A stretch of DNA of 64,000 nucleotides from Eucommia ulmoides (GCA_016647705.1 CM028333.1:28122743-28186742); one strand, 5' to 3'; counted from the stretch's first letter, positions 22,340 to 36,400 are shown. Program-made: numbers and translations. The notes: generated by a model not told the origin, from the letters alone.

Positions 22340-23010
22340 AGAGTATGCTCGAATAATAAACAGTCTAATGTACTTAATGAATTGTACTAGACCTAATATT
22401 GCCTACACGGTAGGTAGACTGCTCAAATATACTAGCAACCCAGGACACAGACACTGGAATGCGATAGTTAGGGTCCTTAGATATTTAAGATATACCCTAA
22501 ACTATTCATTGCATTACACCAAAGTCCAACTGTACTTGAAGGCTACAGGGATACTACTTGGATAACGGATTGTAAAGATACTAAATCCACGAGTGGATAC
22601 ATCCTTACTCTTGGAAGAGGATCTGTCTCATGGAAATCCTCCAAACAAACGTATATTGCAAAGTCTACAATGGAATTTAAGTTTATTGATTTAGACAATG
22701 CAAGTGAAGAAGCAGAATGACTTCGCTAATTTTTAAAAGACATTCTAATGTGGACAAAACCTATGCCAGCTATTTGTATACATTATGATAGTCAATTTGT
22801 AATTGGTAGGGCACAGAGTAGTATGTATAATGGTAAGTCTCGACACATACGACGTAGACATAATATCGTTAGATAGTTATTTTCAGATGGAGTTGTCACA
22901 ATTGATTATGTAAAGTTAAAAGATAACATTGCGGATCCGCTAACCAAATGGTTAACTAGAGAAAGTATACATCGAGGGGGAATGGGTTTAAAGCCCACAA
23001 CTAAATAGTT
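22340..23010 (+). mobile_element. Copia-A reverse transcriptase C-terminus / RNase H remnant
   Basis: [20 protein letters not shown] is the canonical RT-to-RNase H joint of Copia elements. [15 protein letters not shown] and [19 protein letters not shown] follow, and the region ends with IADPLTK. Most of the reverse transcriptase upstream is missing or unrecognisable. The polypurine tract and right LTR follow about 600 bp later. Confidence 0.82.
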
Positions 23011-23607
23011 ACCTTAATCGAAACCCAACCTAACTAATTGGAGATCACAAGATCTAGGTTCAAATGAACAACCTAATTATGTGTGGACGAAGTAATCACT
23101 GAAAAACTCTAAGTCTTATACCTATTCCTATGGTAAACCAATAATAAATATAAGTGTTTAAGGATAAGTTTTTCTTTTAATGATTCCTATACCTTGAAAA
23201 ATATATGTAGGGTATGCAGGATACTCTTGATAGGTTAATCATCTAGATGAGTGAAGAACAATGTTAGTTCTATAAGAATGAGAAGCCTAAATTCTCTAAA
23301 TCACTCATTAAAACACTAGGATGTTCAAAGCCAAAATGAACACAACCACCAAAATGAACACAACCAGAGAACTGACTGTGCCAAGAAGTATCTGTGTGAA
23401 TTATATTGTCTTGGTTTACAAAAACAGCTGAACAGTTCAAGACATCAAATTAACTGGTTAGCCAAGTAAATCCGATAATCTTTCACTAAAGAAGATTCAA
23501 GGCCTAAAGTTACCTATCTCGATGCAGTTACTTTCTATTTGAACTCTCTATAGTGTTCATTATTGCATATGCACGTATATCCAGTCAATATCATTCATGT
23601 GGGGGAT

Positions 23608-24855
23608 TGTTAGAATCTTTGACTACTTTAATTGATTAATTAAAGTGAGACCTATTAATTAAATTAATCGGGTTAGTATTACATTACGTTCGTCGCTGTT
23701 TGAGAATCGATGTAGTATATTTATATGCCAAAAATGATTAAGTTTTGATTGATTTTAATTCTCAAAGTAACCTACTTGAGATTGGTTGAAGACTATACTG
23801 GATGAGCTATCATACATCACTTGTGAAAAGAGAACTTGAGCACCTTGTCAAGATATAAGTTAAGTTGTAAGTTGCAAGTTATCCAACATTATTTGTGGAG
23901 AAAAAACTTAAATTTGTATCAACTTAAAAGTTGGGAGTAAGGACAAGCCACTGAGCAGCAAACATGTAAACTCGAATTGGGCTGGGTCGAGGTCTGGATC
24001 AGGTCAATCCGATCCAGATTTGATCAAATTTGGGCCGAATTTGGGTCGGATCCGAGTCAAATCGGATCTTGACCCGTCAGAACAGTTTAAACTTTAATTA
24101 AGTGGTAGTTAAGTATTTAATTAATTGTTTAACAGTTAATTTTGAATCAACACTAATGAATAGACATAAAGCTTTATTGGTAACGGTTTGCATAAACGTT
24201 CACGCAAACAGATGTCTTTCCAAAGTTGCATTCATTCAATGGTGTCCTTTGGTATTCTATAAATAGGAAACTACACATTCATTCCAATTCATGTGATTTA
24301 CAACATTATCACTTCATATCACCACCAAAGTACAAAACATTTAGAATTTTGTAAGAGTTCAAGCATAAATCTAGGTCATCGAAGTTTTTGATTTCGAGTG
24401 CTTGTACCAAAAACTTGAAAATCGTTATACTATAGGAGATAGACGTCCATTTAACCATTAGCCCCAGTGTGGGGACATGAATCTGCTTTAACGGTATAGA
24501 GTCAAACTCTAGTCTCCATCTACTTCAACTTTATTCATTGTTTCAATATCCAAGTAAGTTTTGTTTAAAGTTTATTTCATAGTTTCTGTTACGTAAATGT
24601 CTACACATTTTGTTATTGTTATTTCTTCTATTTCTGTTACATAAACATTTACTTCCCTTCTCTATTATTGCCACTTTTTCTGTGACGTAAATGTTCATGT
24701 CACATTTATATATACACTTTAAAATCTTTCACATAATTTTTATATTTTGATTTTGTTGTCCATATATGATTAGTTAATGTTCACATTACCATTATTGGTT
24801 TTATTTTATAATTATTTAAATATTTATTTTGAAATTTCAATAATTATCACCAACA
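23608..24855 (+). repeat. Copia-A right LTR
   Basis: It starts TGTTAGAATC directly after TGTGGGGGAT and ends CACCAACA, giving the TG...CA ends of a complete LTR of 1248 bp. It carries a TATA box near 24258 and CGTAAATGTTC/CATAAACGTTCACG motifs near 24190, 24591 and 24686. Confidence 0.85.
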
Positions 24856-25003
24856 AGTGTGAAAGTAATTTGATGTATACATATAGTAAACGTAACAATT
24901 AATAGATTCACATATAATGAATCACCATGTTTTTAATTATCTAGTACATGTTAATTAATTGATATTTTACTTGAACATTTACCATTAAATTGACATACAA
25001 TAT

Positions 25004-27078
25004 TGTTGATCCTAAGATTTTGATGAACAATTAAGTATTGATGTTTTGGTGGAACTAATATTTAATTGAAGTGTTTCAGTGATTTAAAGTTCCAATAATG
25101 AAGACGTCAAATTAAATGGATGCTAAACGAAGATATCAAGATGATGAAAAAGAATTAAGAGTTTAAAGCAATCAGCGAAAACAACCCAAGTAAATCTTAA
25201 CTCTTAATATCTCATTTAGGAACACATACATGACACAAAATGTATTTTATATTTTATGTGTGTTTTGATTAAGTTAAATTATTTGCTCTTATGTGAAATA
25301 AAAAGAAATAATTTTGAATGACCAAAATGGAATATAAGAATATTAGTGGAGCTAATTAAGAGAAGAAAATGGTTAAAGGGGCGAAATCGTAAAAAAAAAT
25401 GAGTTAAAAATGTATTCAGAGAAGAGATCCAGTGACAACAGTCGACTGGTGAGTCGACCGGTGAAAGAAGGCCAAACTCTCTGAATCAAGGAGTCGACCG
25501 GTGAAAGAAGACTGAACTCTCTGAATCAAGAGGTCGACTGATATGTCGACCGGTGAAAGAAAGAAGAACTCTTAATCTACAAGTCAACCCGGCGGTCAAC
25601 CTATGCACGCAGCAGCAATAGCTTGACTATAACCTGAATTGGACAGTTGACTGGGCAGTCGATCGAACGCACTATTTCAGGATATTGTTTGATCCGAGAT
25701 TATATCCAAAAATAACCCTTTTTTGTTGAGATTTGAGAGAGGTTTCGGGGATATTATCCATATTTAAGATATGGTTCATATACTAATTAAATCCTATTAT
25801 TATGGTTAATTAAATATTAGTATTTCTCAATTTAGTACTTGAAATAGATTCTATTCTTATTGAGAAATACTTTGAGGGTTTAATTGAGAGATTTGAAATA
25901 TGTTTTTAAGTGGAATTGAACCTAAATGAAGTCCTTATGATATAATAGGTCTATAAGAGCTTTATTTGTCATTACACATGTAAACTAGCCGTTAAAAGGT
26001 TGATTACATATTCTTTTAAATAGACCTGCGAATTTTTATTTAGGATTAATCATTCTAAGAGAGAGAATCCATCTATCATCAAGAGAGATCAGAATTTATC
26101 AATTGAGTGAGTTTTTTTAAGAGATATCTTATTAAGAATTGAGTGAGCTTTTTTAAAAGAATCATTTGCTGATCATTGCTGCTACCAATTTGAAGTTACA
26201 TTGCAATACTATTTTCTTTTGGTGGATTCTGGGTGAGATCTTTCCATATTGTTTATTGTTTGTTTATTATTCTATATTTGAAAATTAATCTTAGAAATTG
26301 TTTCTAATTTTTGAAGAAAATATTTTTTACAAATAATTTCTTGTTGAAACCAGATTTTTGTATCTCACATATTTCTATCACTAGTTGGGATATTAATTGA
26401 GTTATTATTTATCTAGGGTGGTAGAAGTTTCGAGTGAGATTTACTTCTTATCAATTTTTGTATTGGTGAGTTGTGACGGGTTAAATACCATTGGGGGTAT
26501 TTAATCAATGGTAGTCGGATTTTAGTCTCTTCCTGTAAAGAGATTGAGGTAGTAATTCTTCCTGGATAAGAATTGTGTTTTGAGTGATTTGTAAATGTTT
26601 CATCCTTACCGGTGAAAAGGATAGTTGGAGTGTTTTGAGAGGTTTTGATTCTTGTGCCTTAGTGTTAAAAAGAATTAGGTTATTCTTTAACCTATAAAAA
26701 GTACAGGCTCTTCCTTAGCCTGAAAAAATGATATTGTAAAGGTTGATTATGAGCCTTTAAAAGAATCAGTGTGCGGGTTTGGTTACTATATTTAAAGGAA
26801 TCTTGGTTTTAGTGAGTACGACCTCCGTGGAGTTCGGGGGATTGGATTAGCCAAGAGTAGCTTGGTAAACTAGTATAAATCTTTTGTGTATTGTATTACT
26901 ACTTTGTTATTTTTGTTATTTGGGTGTGCACATAAATTGATAATATTATTTCATTGTATTATAAAGATAATAATTAATTTAGACTTAAAATTAATTATTT
27001 GATTCATTCAAGTTTTATTCTAATTATTTTTTTAATTACCCAATTCACCCCCTTTCTTGGGAATTCTACTGGCCAACA
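25004..27078 (+). mobile_element. Solo LTR of a SIRE-like Copia family (2075 bp)
   Basis: It begins TGTTGATCCTAAGATTTTGA and ends GGCCAACA. Flanks are AATAT (24999-25003) and AATGT (27079-27083), a 5-bp target duplication with one difference. It aligns over its length with the 5' LTR at 42977-45123, but no internal sequence follows, so recombination between LTRs has removed the body. A TATA-like TTTAAATAGACC lies near 26027. A cluster of GTCGAC motifs is at 25441-25680. Confidence 0.9.
25441..25680 (+). repeat. GTCGAC-palindrome cluster in SIRE-like solo LTR
   Basis: About five units of 35-65 bp each contain a paired motif of the form GTCGACTGGTGAGTCGACCG, followed by GTGAAAGAAG and CTCTCTGAATCAAG spacer text. 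The later units are more diverged (GTCAACCCGGCGGTCAACC near 25585; TTGACTGGGCAGTCGATCG near 25646). Confidence 0.8.
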
Positions 27079-27149
27079 AATGTTATTTAATATTATTAAT
27101 TATGTGATCATGATTTATTCAGGTATACAATGCAAAGTAGTGTGGTATT

Positions 27150-28065
27150 AATATGCTAATTAATGAACAATTCGTTTTGCAAAGTTAGCAAGGATAGTAA
27201 TAACAATTCGTTTTGAAAAGTGAATGTTAACTACTAACACGAATTTGTATATTCCAAACGTGTGCATCAAATTCAGAATATATAATAAATGCAGTGAATA
27301 TTCATTGATAACTCGAATAGTATAATCAAAAAATTTTTTCCCAATTAATGAAATTTCACATGAAATTTTACAATAGAAGCAATGAATCAATATTCATTAT
27401 TAATGAAAGTTCAATGCTAGTGATTTGTCCAAAACAAGTGAACGTTGACTACTATTGAGTATTTCAATATAAGTAAAACTAGTGAACGTTCACTATTACT
27501 GAAATCTTGAGATTCAATATTTGAACTAGTAATATAATTTAGTATTAGTGAATGTTCACTCCGGTAGAATAGCAAATGCTCAAAATGAACTAATAGTATA
27601 ATGAGCAAAGTGTATATGAAACATGCATATGAACTAGTATTATGATTCAGTATTAGTGAATGTTTAATATTAGTGAATGATCAGTACCAATGAACATATA
27701 CTACATGATATTACGATATAATGAATTTTTTATAGCAGTGAAATAACTATGTCTGCGTTCACTACTAACAATAATAGTGGCTCTAATTACAGCAAATGAT
27801 AGCACAAAACAAATGATCATAATCTATATTGTGATGAACAATTACCATTCAACTTGGCAAGTGATATTAAAAATGAAAAATAATGCAATGGTTACAAATA
27901 CCTCGAAATAAATGTGAACAATTAGTGTAAGGCACTGTAGAATATTTGGGAAGTTTTAGAATTGATTATTTGGGAAAAGTGGGTTTTAAGCATATAGTTG
28001 GAAAAAAAGAACAGACGCTAAAACCATTGTAACTTTTTATAGTGAACATTCACTATAAAAATATG
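27150..28065. repeat. Array of GTGAACGTTCAC-type palindromes
   Basis: About ten motifs of the type AGTGAACGTTCACT are spaced irregularly. Clear copies lie at 27437 (AAGTGAACGTTGACTAC), 27481, 27546, 27656, 27675, 27753 and 28041. The last sits within a 28-bp near-perfect inverted repeat (28034-28061) with arms TTTTTATAGTGAA. No coding sequence is present. The pattern resembles subterminal transposase-binding repeats of a large DNA transposon, or the leader of a retroelement; termini were not found. Confidence 0.6.
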
Positions 28066-30270
28066 AACCAAAAAAACTCAATATGGATGTCAAACTGAAA
28101 AGGGTGAAATGTAGATTAACATCATAAATTTTTAAATATTTAATCTATTGTTAACATTCAGAAATTGTATTCTTTTGTTGATGTTTTTTTCCATATTTAA
28201 TAGTTTATTAAGGAAGTGATGCTTAACGGTTTTTGCAAAGAATGATAGAAGTCGTAATTTAACTATGCATTTGAGAGTAACGGTTTAACGAAATACAAGG
28301 ACTAATTAGTGAACATTTTTGTGGACTAAAACCTAATAGTCAATAGAGCATGAACTTTTTTATATAGAATCTATGACTTATAAAGACTATATAATAAAAA
28401 TTAGAGGTAAATTAATTTAAGTTTCATCTAATAATTTTTCCTATACAAAATTTTGTCATAAATGTCAATTTAACAAATTAAATAAAAGAGGTTTGTGAAT
28501 GAATTTGGAATTGTTGAAGGGTGAAATGAAAATGAAAATAAAAATAAATAAATAAAACTATAATTGGATTACAACATTTACTTTCAATAAATTTGGAGAA
28601 AAGAATGATAGAAATAGAACCCATTGTTTTATATAAAGTGAGATAGTAGTAGTAGGTATTTGTGGATTAAGTAAAAATTGAAGGTCGGGATTTTCTTGCT
28701 TTCTTTTTGTTTGAAAGAATTGGATGGGCATGGGAAATGGGAATGTTAGTTGGGGTTGGACATATAGAAGAAAGAACACGTGAGATGATCGGTGTCAAGT
28801 GTCAACCCTCTCCCACTCCAACCGAAAGTCTACCCTTCGCTGAGACTGGTGGTTGGTTTATGCGACTTCTAATTTCTTCTTTTTTTCCCTAAGTGTTACT
28901 GCAGAAATACAATCATAAAATTTATTACTTTGTCCTGTTATCCAATTTCGTAATAATTGTCCTGTTATCCAATTTCGTAATAATTGTCCTATTATCCAAT
29001 TACTGTCTTCTGCTGTAAATTTTTTCTCTCATATCTCCATCTTCTCTCTCTATCTTACCTCACAAGTCACAACAATGACAAATTTCTCTATGACAATGTT
29101 TTTACGTGATCTAATAAATTTGCATGTTTTTATTTTAAAATCTCTATCTTTAATCACGGTTTTAATTAGTCATTCCATCTAATTTCATTGTTAAATTAGA
29201 CGGAAATGAATGCAAATTTAAAAATTTATACTTTTTAATTTCTTATTTTTTCTTCTTCTTCTTCTTCTTCTTCTCTCTTTCTTCTTCACCGAGCAACCCC
29301 GCCCATACCCCTGCAACTCTTTGCCACTGTGCCCTGCATTGTTGTCCATCCCCACCCCTTTAACTCCCCGACATTAGCATCAGCATCAGCATTAGCATCA
29401 TCAACGCCACCAACATCAATGCCACCACCATAAATCCCCTACCCCTGCGACCCCACATCACCCAAGTTTTCATTCTTCTTCTTCCTCAACTTCCCACTAA
29501 TCGATTAAAAATATAGAAATTGGAATTTGACGAGTCCAAAATCAGATCTGAAACCGAAACCATTTGTAGGCAACGGTGATGGCAGAAATTTGAGAGGGTT
29601 CCACAATTGTTTGAGAGAGTACATAAATGGTTGTGTGGTGGGGTGGATATGGCCTTCTCTTCAAATAAAAAATATATGTAACTTCACAAATTTACCCTCA
29701 TTTTCGTCTAATTTAACAGTTAAATTAAGCATAATGACTATTTCAAATTATAATTAAAGATCGAGGGTAATGTACAAACTTATTGAACCATATAGAAACA
29801 TGGTCATAATTATAGAGTTTAAAATGAATTTTGCCCCAACTAAAATTCAGAAATCGGTTACTACAGAGGATGTGGAGCCGAAAAAGCACAAAATTTTATG
29901 AGACAACACAACAGCAGAGAGAGAGAGCATTTCATAATAAAACAGTACAAAAAATCTGTAAAAACAATTTGTAAACTGAATGAATCTCAAATCTGTTTAT
30001 ATATATAAGATATAGGGAAGACTCCAATGCCTTCATCAAATGAATACAACAGAACCTGCAAGAAATGCTGTGTTGAAATTTATTACAAACAACACCTCAC
30101 TCAACACTCTCCCTAAAAAAATTCGCTCAACAGACCTACCTCTCTGCCGGGTGCAATTCAAAGTGTGTTTCTTGTTATTTGTATTCATTTAAAAAAAAAA
30201 AAAAAAAAATCTTAAATCTCCTGCAAAATTTAAGGCATGCCTGATGAATTAGGCATATGCAAAAAAGAAA
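28066..30270. other. Intergenic region downstream of the adenylate kinase gene
   Basis: No gene is supported. It holds a 27-bp tandem repeat at 28930-29003 (TGTCCTGTTATCCAATTTCG plus spacer, nearly three copies), a CTT run at 29250-29275 and ATCAGC/CACCA-type simple repeats at 29370-29430. Near the right end, around 29950-30250, is the probable 3' UTR of the kinase gene on the minus strand. Confidence 0.4.
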
Positions 30271-30417
30271 TCATGCAGTGGCAGATTGTTTCTTGTCGTC
30301 GTGGTCATCGAGGTTAAGGACTTCAAGCAACTTTGGCCACGATTCCGGAATTCCTCCGGGAAGATCAAACTCCAACAACTTCCCTCGACTTCGGTAAAAA
30401 TCCTCCACCGGTTGGCT
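30271..30417 (-). CDS. ADK: Adenylate kinase exon 4 (residues 242-289)
   Basis: The exon begins after a TTTTGCGACAG acceptor with [20 protein letters not shown]. It continues [20 protein letters not shown] and ends DKKQSATA before TGA (30273-30271). Without it the enzyme would lack its last core helix and strand. It matches the expected family C-terminus in length and sequence. Confidence 0.93.
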   Translation of the reverse strand, partial: SQPVEDFYRSRGKLLEFDLPGGIPESWPKLLEVLNLDDHDDKKQSATA

Positions 30418-33400
30418 CTGTCGCAAAACAAGAACATCATTGCTATTAATTTTCGTATTATTCTACACTGCTTGAAAAACGAGTGGGAGAATTAAAATAT
30501 CATAAGATCTCTACAATAATCTAGAGGTTGTGAATTCTCCACACACAAACAAAAAAAAAAAAAAACTTAACATCCACAAGAAGAAAGCAATGTTGAACAT
30601 GAAGCCTGTCATGGTTATCGACGAGCTATTATACTTGCTGACACATTATTTGGATAAAGTGGGGGAGTGGGACAAGTTAATTTACCCCTTCCAATATCCA
30701 AGGTCTTCTATTACTTAACCCTCAATACAATAGAACACAAGTAAACCCCCTCGGTAGTTTATACTGAATGGTTAGTGTTTCTATTTCTATTTTGTTTTGT
30801 TTCCAAGAAACATGGAATAGAAATTGATAAGCAGGGAAGTAAAATAGGAAAACTGAAGCAAAAAGGGGGGAAAAAACTTTTGTTCCCATTTCCTAGATAT
30901 TTAGAACAAATTTCTTACACCATAACAAAAATAAGTTCTTGTCTTTTTGTTTATGTACCTACTTTATTAGGAACAAAAACGGGGTGGGGGTGTGCGTTGT
31001 GGAGAGGAATTTCGGGGTGTTGTGTATTCGTTGGAAATGGGGAAAGAGGGGAGTCACCCAAGGGAGAGGGATCGTCGGAGGTAGGAGAAAATGGGAAGGG
31101 GTTTTTGGAAAGAAGAGGTTTGGGGTTGCAGCAGGCCAGATATTGGCAGCTACAGTATGGGAGAGGAAGAGGGGAGGTGAAGGGGAATAATATGGTGTGG
31201 TTTGTAAATGAAGAAAGCTTGTAAAAAAAATCTTGAATTTTTTTAATTAAATGGATATATGCATTTATCCATGATGTCAAAACTTCAATTGGATGGAATA
31301 AAAGTCTGTTTTTTCTTTCTACTTTTAAACATTGAATTCGAAGTTTGTTTTTCCTTTCTACTTTTAAACATTGAATTCAAATTGAAAAGACGATAGCTTG
31401 TTCATATAGCTCTTTTTAAAAAAAATATCTTAAATTTCAATTTGAACTACAAGAAGGTTTTATGCATCATTTCAATAGATGATGCAAGATCTTAGTTAGT
31501 GTTGTAAAAGGTGGGGCTGTAGGGTGGGGCGTTTTGGACTGTTTGGGGCCGGGCATGAGCCCCAGGGCGCATGGGGCGTAAAGCCCAAGGATACATAAAT
31601 TTTTAATATTATAAAAAAATATTATATATAGTTAAAAAAATACCAAAAAACAATTTAAAAAGATATATATAAATTATGAAGAAAAAATATAAATTATCAA
31701 TAAATTATGATATATGAATATAATATATTAATATTATAGTTATTATTTATTAAGTTATAATTTATAATTTATAAATAAAATAATGTTATTACTTATATTT
31801 ATAAAAATAAAATATAAATAAAAACAGAAAAATAGGGAAAAAACAGAGATAAATTAAAAAAAAAAATCAGGGAAAAAAAACAAATAACAGATTAAAAAAA
31901 AAAAGAAAAGGTATTAGGCATTATTCGTAATTATTTGCACTCCACCTACTTTTAATATTCAGAAAAACAGGGAATTTGCGTCATTGCTTTGCCGCCGTTG
32001 TCGTCCAAGGGAAGCTCTCACTGCTACCGAAATCTTGGGACTGGTTAATCCCATATTTTATGGGATGAAGAAATCATTGGTAATGGGAATGAAATCTAAT
32101 CCCATGTACCAAATATAAGAATAAAATGATTATTCCCATGACCATTCCAATCCCTTACCGGAGCAAACATGCCGTAAAAGAATTATCTCATAGTTTTCCC
32201 CAAAAAAAAACACATTTTCCGGATTATCTACAAACACCTCACAGCTTATTTGAGATTTTGAGCTTCTGTCCTAGTAAATATACATATTATTATTTGGGTT
32301 TTTCTGCATCCTAAAAGAATGACACTTGATTTAAGAATAAGTCACCCAAAAATCGCAAAAGGTTCGTCTTTGTATTTCTATTGCTCTAAGGATATAGAAC
32401 AGTCTCTCATGCTAAGCGCTTCCCACCCAACAGACAAGCTGAGATATCAACACATACTTGAAATCGCAATCCTTAAAAGAACACCGATACTAAGATTGGC
32501 TAGAACAAGATGAGAGCCAAAAGGAATTACGGAAAAATTTAAGAAAATCGATATGACTGCTATGGATAGTCCGATAATAAACAAAGGAGTATTTGTTATA
32601 GTTGGGAAAAGATTTTCTTTGAAAAGTAATTTTGTACCATCTGCTAGAGCTTGAAGAATTCCCAAAGGACCGGCGCATTAAGGTCCAATACATTGTGCAC
32701 GTGATCAAGCACACACCAAGACACGCAAAACATTGTAAAAGTTAATATATGTTTCCTTGGGCACCGGTTGATAATGCTTTTTTTTTTTTTTAACCATTTT
32801 TCTTCTTTACAGCCAAAAAAGGGGGGAAAATCTTAAAAATAAAACGAAAATTTTGTTTTGCACTTTAAAATGATCAAAAAAGTGCTTTTAAAGATAAAGT
32901 AAAAATTACTTTCGAAATGCAAAAAAAAAATGTTGTTTTTCATATTTTAAGACAAAGTGAACTAGAATATCTCTATTTAAATCTTCTCAACCCTCTACAA
33001 AATTCTTTGGGATTTTATCTAGATAAAGAGATCTTTTATACATGAATAATGAATAATACTAAGTACTAACATATCATCTCTCAATTAACAATATACTATT
33101 AATATTTGCTTTTAGTTTTTGGTTCCATTAACTTTTTTTTCATTTTTCAGAAAGTATATAAAAACAGTTGACAAAAAGTGCCTTAGTTATTAATCCTATT
33201 ATTTGAGAATTAAATGTTACCTTCTCGTTGTAAATACGAAGTCGTTCTTTCACAATTGGTTCAGTGTCATCAGACCGAGTGATGAGCTTGGGAACACAGT
33301 TTGGAGGAGGAAGAAGTGGGGCCATGCTCATACCAGGTCGCCCATTCTTGCCCTCGGCATTAATAGATGCCACATTAAAGTTCTTCCCACATTGGCTGCA

Positions 33401-36400
33401 AATCCTTCTGCCAAGGCATTTCTCAAGTAATACACCTTCTGGGAGCTTGAGATTAACCACCAAGTCGATTTCGGTTACATCCTCCAAAATTTCCTGCATA
33501 CACACCCCAAAAAAAAATCAAGCACGGAACACAAAAGTTCATATTGCAGACGCAGAGAGAGAAATATATATACGGAAATTCTTTATACAAGTGCAACTAT
33601 TCGCAACAAAATCAAGTCTTATGTAATAAAACCATAAACAAACACAAATATCTAGTGCATTTGAGTTACTTCAGATATTCAAACCAATAAAGAAAATAAA
33701 CACAAATATCCAGTTCATTTGAACTACTTAATTGAATCAAACCACCTTTTGGAAATGGGAATTGAAACTTTCGATTGAGTGTTTTGGACACAATAACAGA
33801 AAAAACTGGGAGTTTTACAAGGTTAAAGCAAGTGTTCAAAGCATTTGACACAAGTTTATGGAATTTCATTGAGCTTGGGAGTTATAATTTAATGTTTTTT
33901 CGAAAAGTGGGGAATCATACTATAGGTTAGATTACTGATGACATGCAAGGCAATTTTTACACAACGGAGGTGATAGGTTGATTTTATTTATCTATTTCCA
34001 AGCCGATTTTGATAGTTTTCGAGTGTTATTGTAATGTTTTAATATGTTTTAATTCGTTTTTATTTGTTTTGGTATAAATCAGGTGTTTGGGACGAAAAGA
34101 GATGAAAACGGTTGAAAATCGAGCAAATCGATAGGACATCGGTAGAGAAATGGTTGAAAAGATTAAAGAAAGGAAATGTAGCCTCCACCGCTGCAACGAT
34201 CAAAAGAACAGAGACTTTCTGCTTAACCACCGCTGTAGCGGTGAACTTCACTGCTGCAGCAATGGTCTCCACCGCTGCAGCGGTCAACTGGCAGAAACCT
34301 ACTACTGACTTCCCACCGCTGCAGCGGTCCGACACCAGGTGACTTGGATATTTTGGGATATTTTTTGAGATATTTTGGATCCCTATGATATCACCTTTTC
34401 CCCCCAACACCTAAGGCACATTTTTTTGGACTCCCTTGAGAGCTCCAAGGCATACCAACAAGAAGAGATCATCCATTTGAAGAGGAGAAATCAAGATCGG
34501 AGTGGAAATCACGGACGCGGAACCGTCAATTCTTCAGATAACGGATATTCTCCTTTGTTTCTCTCTTTATTTCTTAAACCTTTGTTGGTATTTGATATTG
34601 TTTAGCTTGTTTATAGTTGAATATTGGGCTATGGTCATGTGTAGCTAAACATATATTGTCTAGGGTTTAATGTAGTCCATGAAAACGTAGTTTGAATAAA
34701 TCGATGTTTTATTAATCGTTGTTTATTTTTATCCGATTGTGTTTACCGTTTTATTACTTCTAATGTATGCTTGTTATGATATATTAGTTGGTTTGAGAAA
34801 TCCGGGTTTGACACTTGGAAGAGGTAACCCCGGATTCGGATTAAGGTTTAAACATAATGCGACAATCTAATGACTCAGGGGAGTATTAAAAAGTTTGCAA
34901 TCCATAGGATTGGGGCGAGACTCATGTGATCAGTGTCGTTAGACGCTAGATGGGGGGGGATATTAGCATTGACACGAAGTCACATATTCATTCACTTTAC
35001 ACTCGAGAGAGGTACTAAGTGAGTTTTCGATATCTAGATTGTCGGATAGTTTAAATACCGTTAATGTAAACGAGATTGAAACGAATACGTTTAAGTGAAC
35101 AAAGTTAATCCCTAAACAATATTGAGACAACCTACGCTGAAATTGATGCGACCGTAACGTCTCTTCAGACGCAAATCGGTCAGCTTATCAATTTTATTAA
35201 GGCCGAGTCAGAAGTAGTGGTACTGAGAGACATACACGCCACATTCATCAAAAGCCACCACGAGGAACCGGATACAAACGGGAGGAACTTGGGTTCGTAT
35301 ATTGAAGATGATTCGAAAGAGGATGAGGCTCAAGAATTGTTCGTAGATGATAAATCAGAAGATGATTTTGAGTACTCACCTCTTGAGATCCATGTTGTGA
35401 TGCCACCCCCGATCCAAGACGATCACATCTATGAGGATCCGATGTAGCTCACCTGTCCTCCCTCACTTCCAACTCTGTTCGTTCAAGCTTCCCAAGCACA
35501 TGAGATGGAAACGAATCAAGTTGAAAATACGGGCCAATCAATGCCAAATCTCGCCAATTTTGAGGACGTTCTGAATCAAGACCCGTATGTTGTGTTGTAT
35601 AACACATACTATGGGCGGAAACCGCTCTTTGATGAGCCCTTCTCCATATCAGGCCGAGGACATTAAACCAAGCGTTTCTTGGGAGGCAACCTAAATTTCA
35701 GAATAAATTAATCCATCACCACCGACTTCATTCGGAGGCGAGATTGTCATGCTTTATTTCTATTGTTGAGTTAAATGTTGGGTCATTGTGGACACTAACC
35801 GTTTGGGGGTGATATGTAGTATGCAATTATGTTTTCTTGTTATTAGTTATGTAGTTTAAGTTTAAATGTTTTATTGTTTAATTGTATGCATGTTTGTTTA
35901 GTATTAGTGTTAGTATGTTTATGTTTGTAGTTGTTATTGTTGTGTGCTAAGTTTTGTAGTTCATTTGGGTCATTGCCCGATGATGAATCTATCCCCTAGT
36001 TGTTTATCGAGGTCGAGCATAATGCCCTTCTGTATGCTTGACATCTCGTTGTGGTAAAAGTTATTGTGGATCCTAACTTGCACGAGCACGTAAACTCAAT
36101 GTACTAGCTATCCAATTGATTTGACGCCAATTATCCGTTAGCCAAGTTCATGACAATAGGGATTGTAGAACCTGATTTGGGGAAAATTCGAGGCAAAAAT
36201 CCTAAGCAAGGTAGTTCAGGAGATATGATTTAGGCATTCATTTTGATCGCTTGAGCCTTTGAAGCCTATCATGTAATATGTTTTATCCCTCGTTACCCTG
36301 TCGAAGCCTATAAGCCGTTTCAATTCTGAACACGTAACAAATACCCTGGCCAATTGAATTTTTTCCAGACCATTATCGCTAAACTTAAGGCACAATTTGA

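Larger units (their letters stand above)
18200..24855 (+). mobile_element. Broken Ty1/Copia retrotransposon (Copia-A)
   Basis: Two direct long repeats, about 18200-19382 and 23608-24855, flank an internal region with Copia gag, integrase and RNase H remnants in the usual order. The right LTR begins TGTTAGAATC after the polypurine tract TGTGGGGGAT, and both LTRs end ATTATCACCAACA. Each has a TATA box (TTCTATAAATAG at about 18757 and 24258). The element is broken in many places and has lost internal sequence. The LTRs differ at roughly one base in ten by eye, so it is old. No clear target duplication was found. Confidence 0.88.

Noticed and set aside
25441-25680. CRISPR-like array reading of the GTCGAC repeats
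   Set aside because: Repeats and spacers vary together, unit lengths are irregular, and the cluster is inside a plant LTR.
30775-31280. Overlapping open frames on both strands in adenylate kinase intron 3
   Set aside because: Composition is G-rich or purine-rich on one strand and low-complexity. Frames on both strands arise from skewed composition inside a MITE-like stretch.
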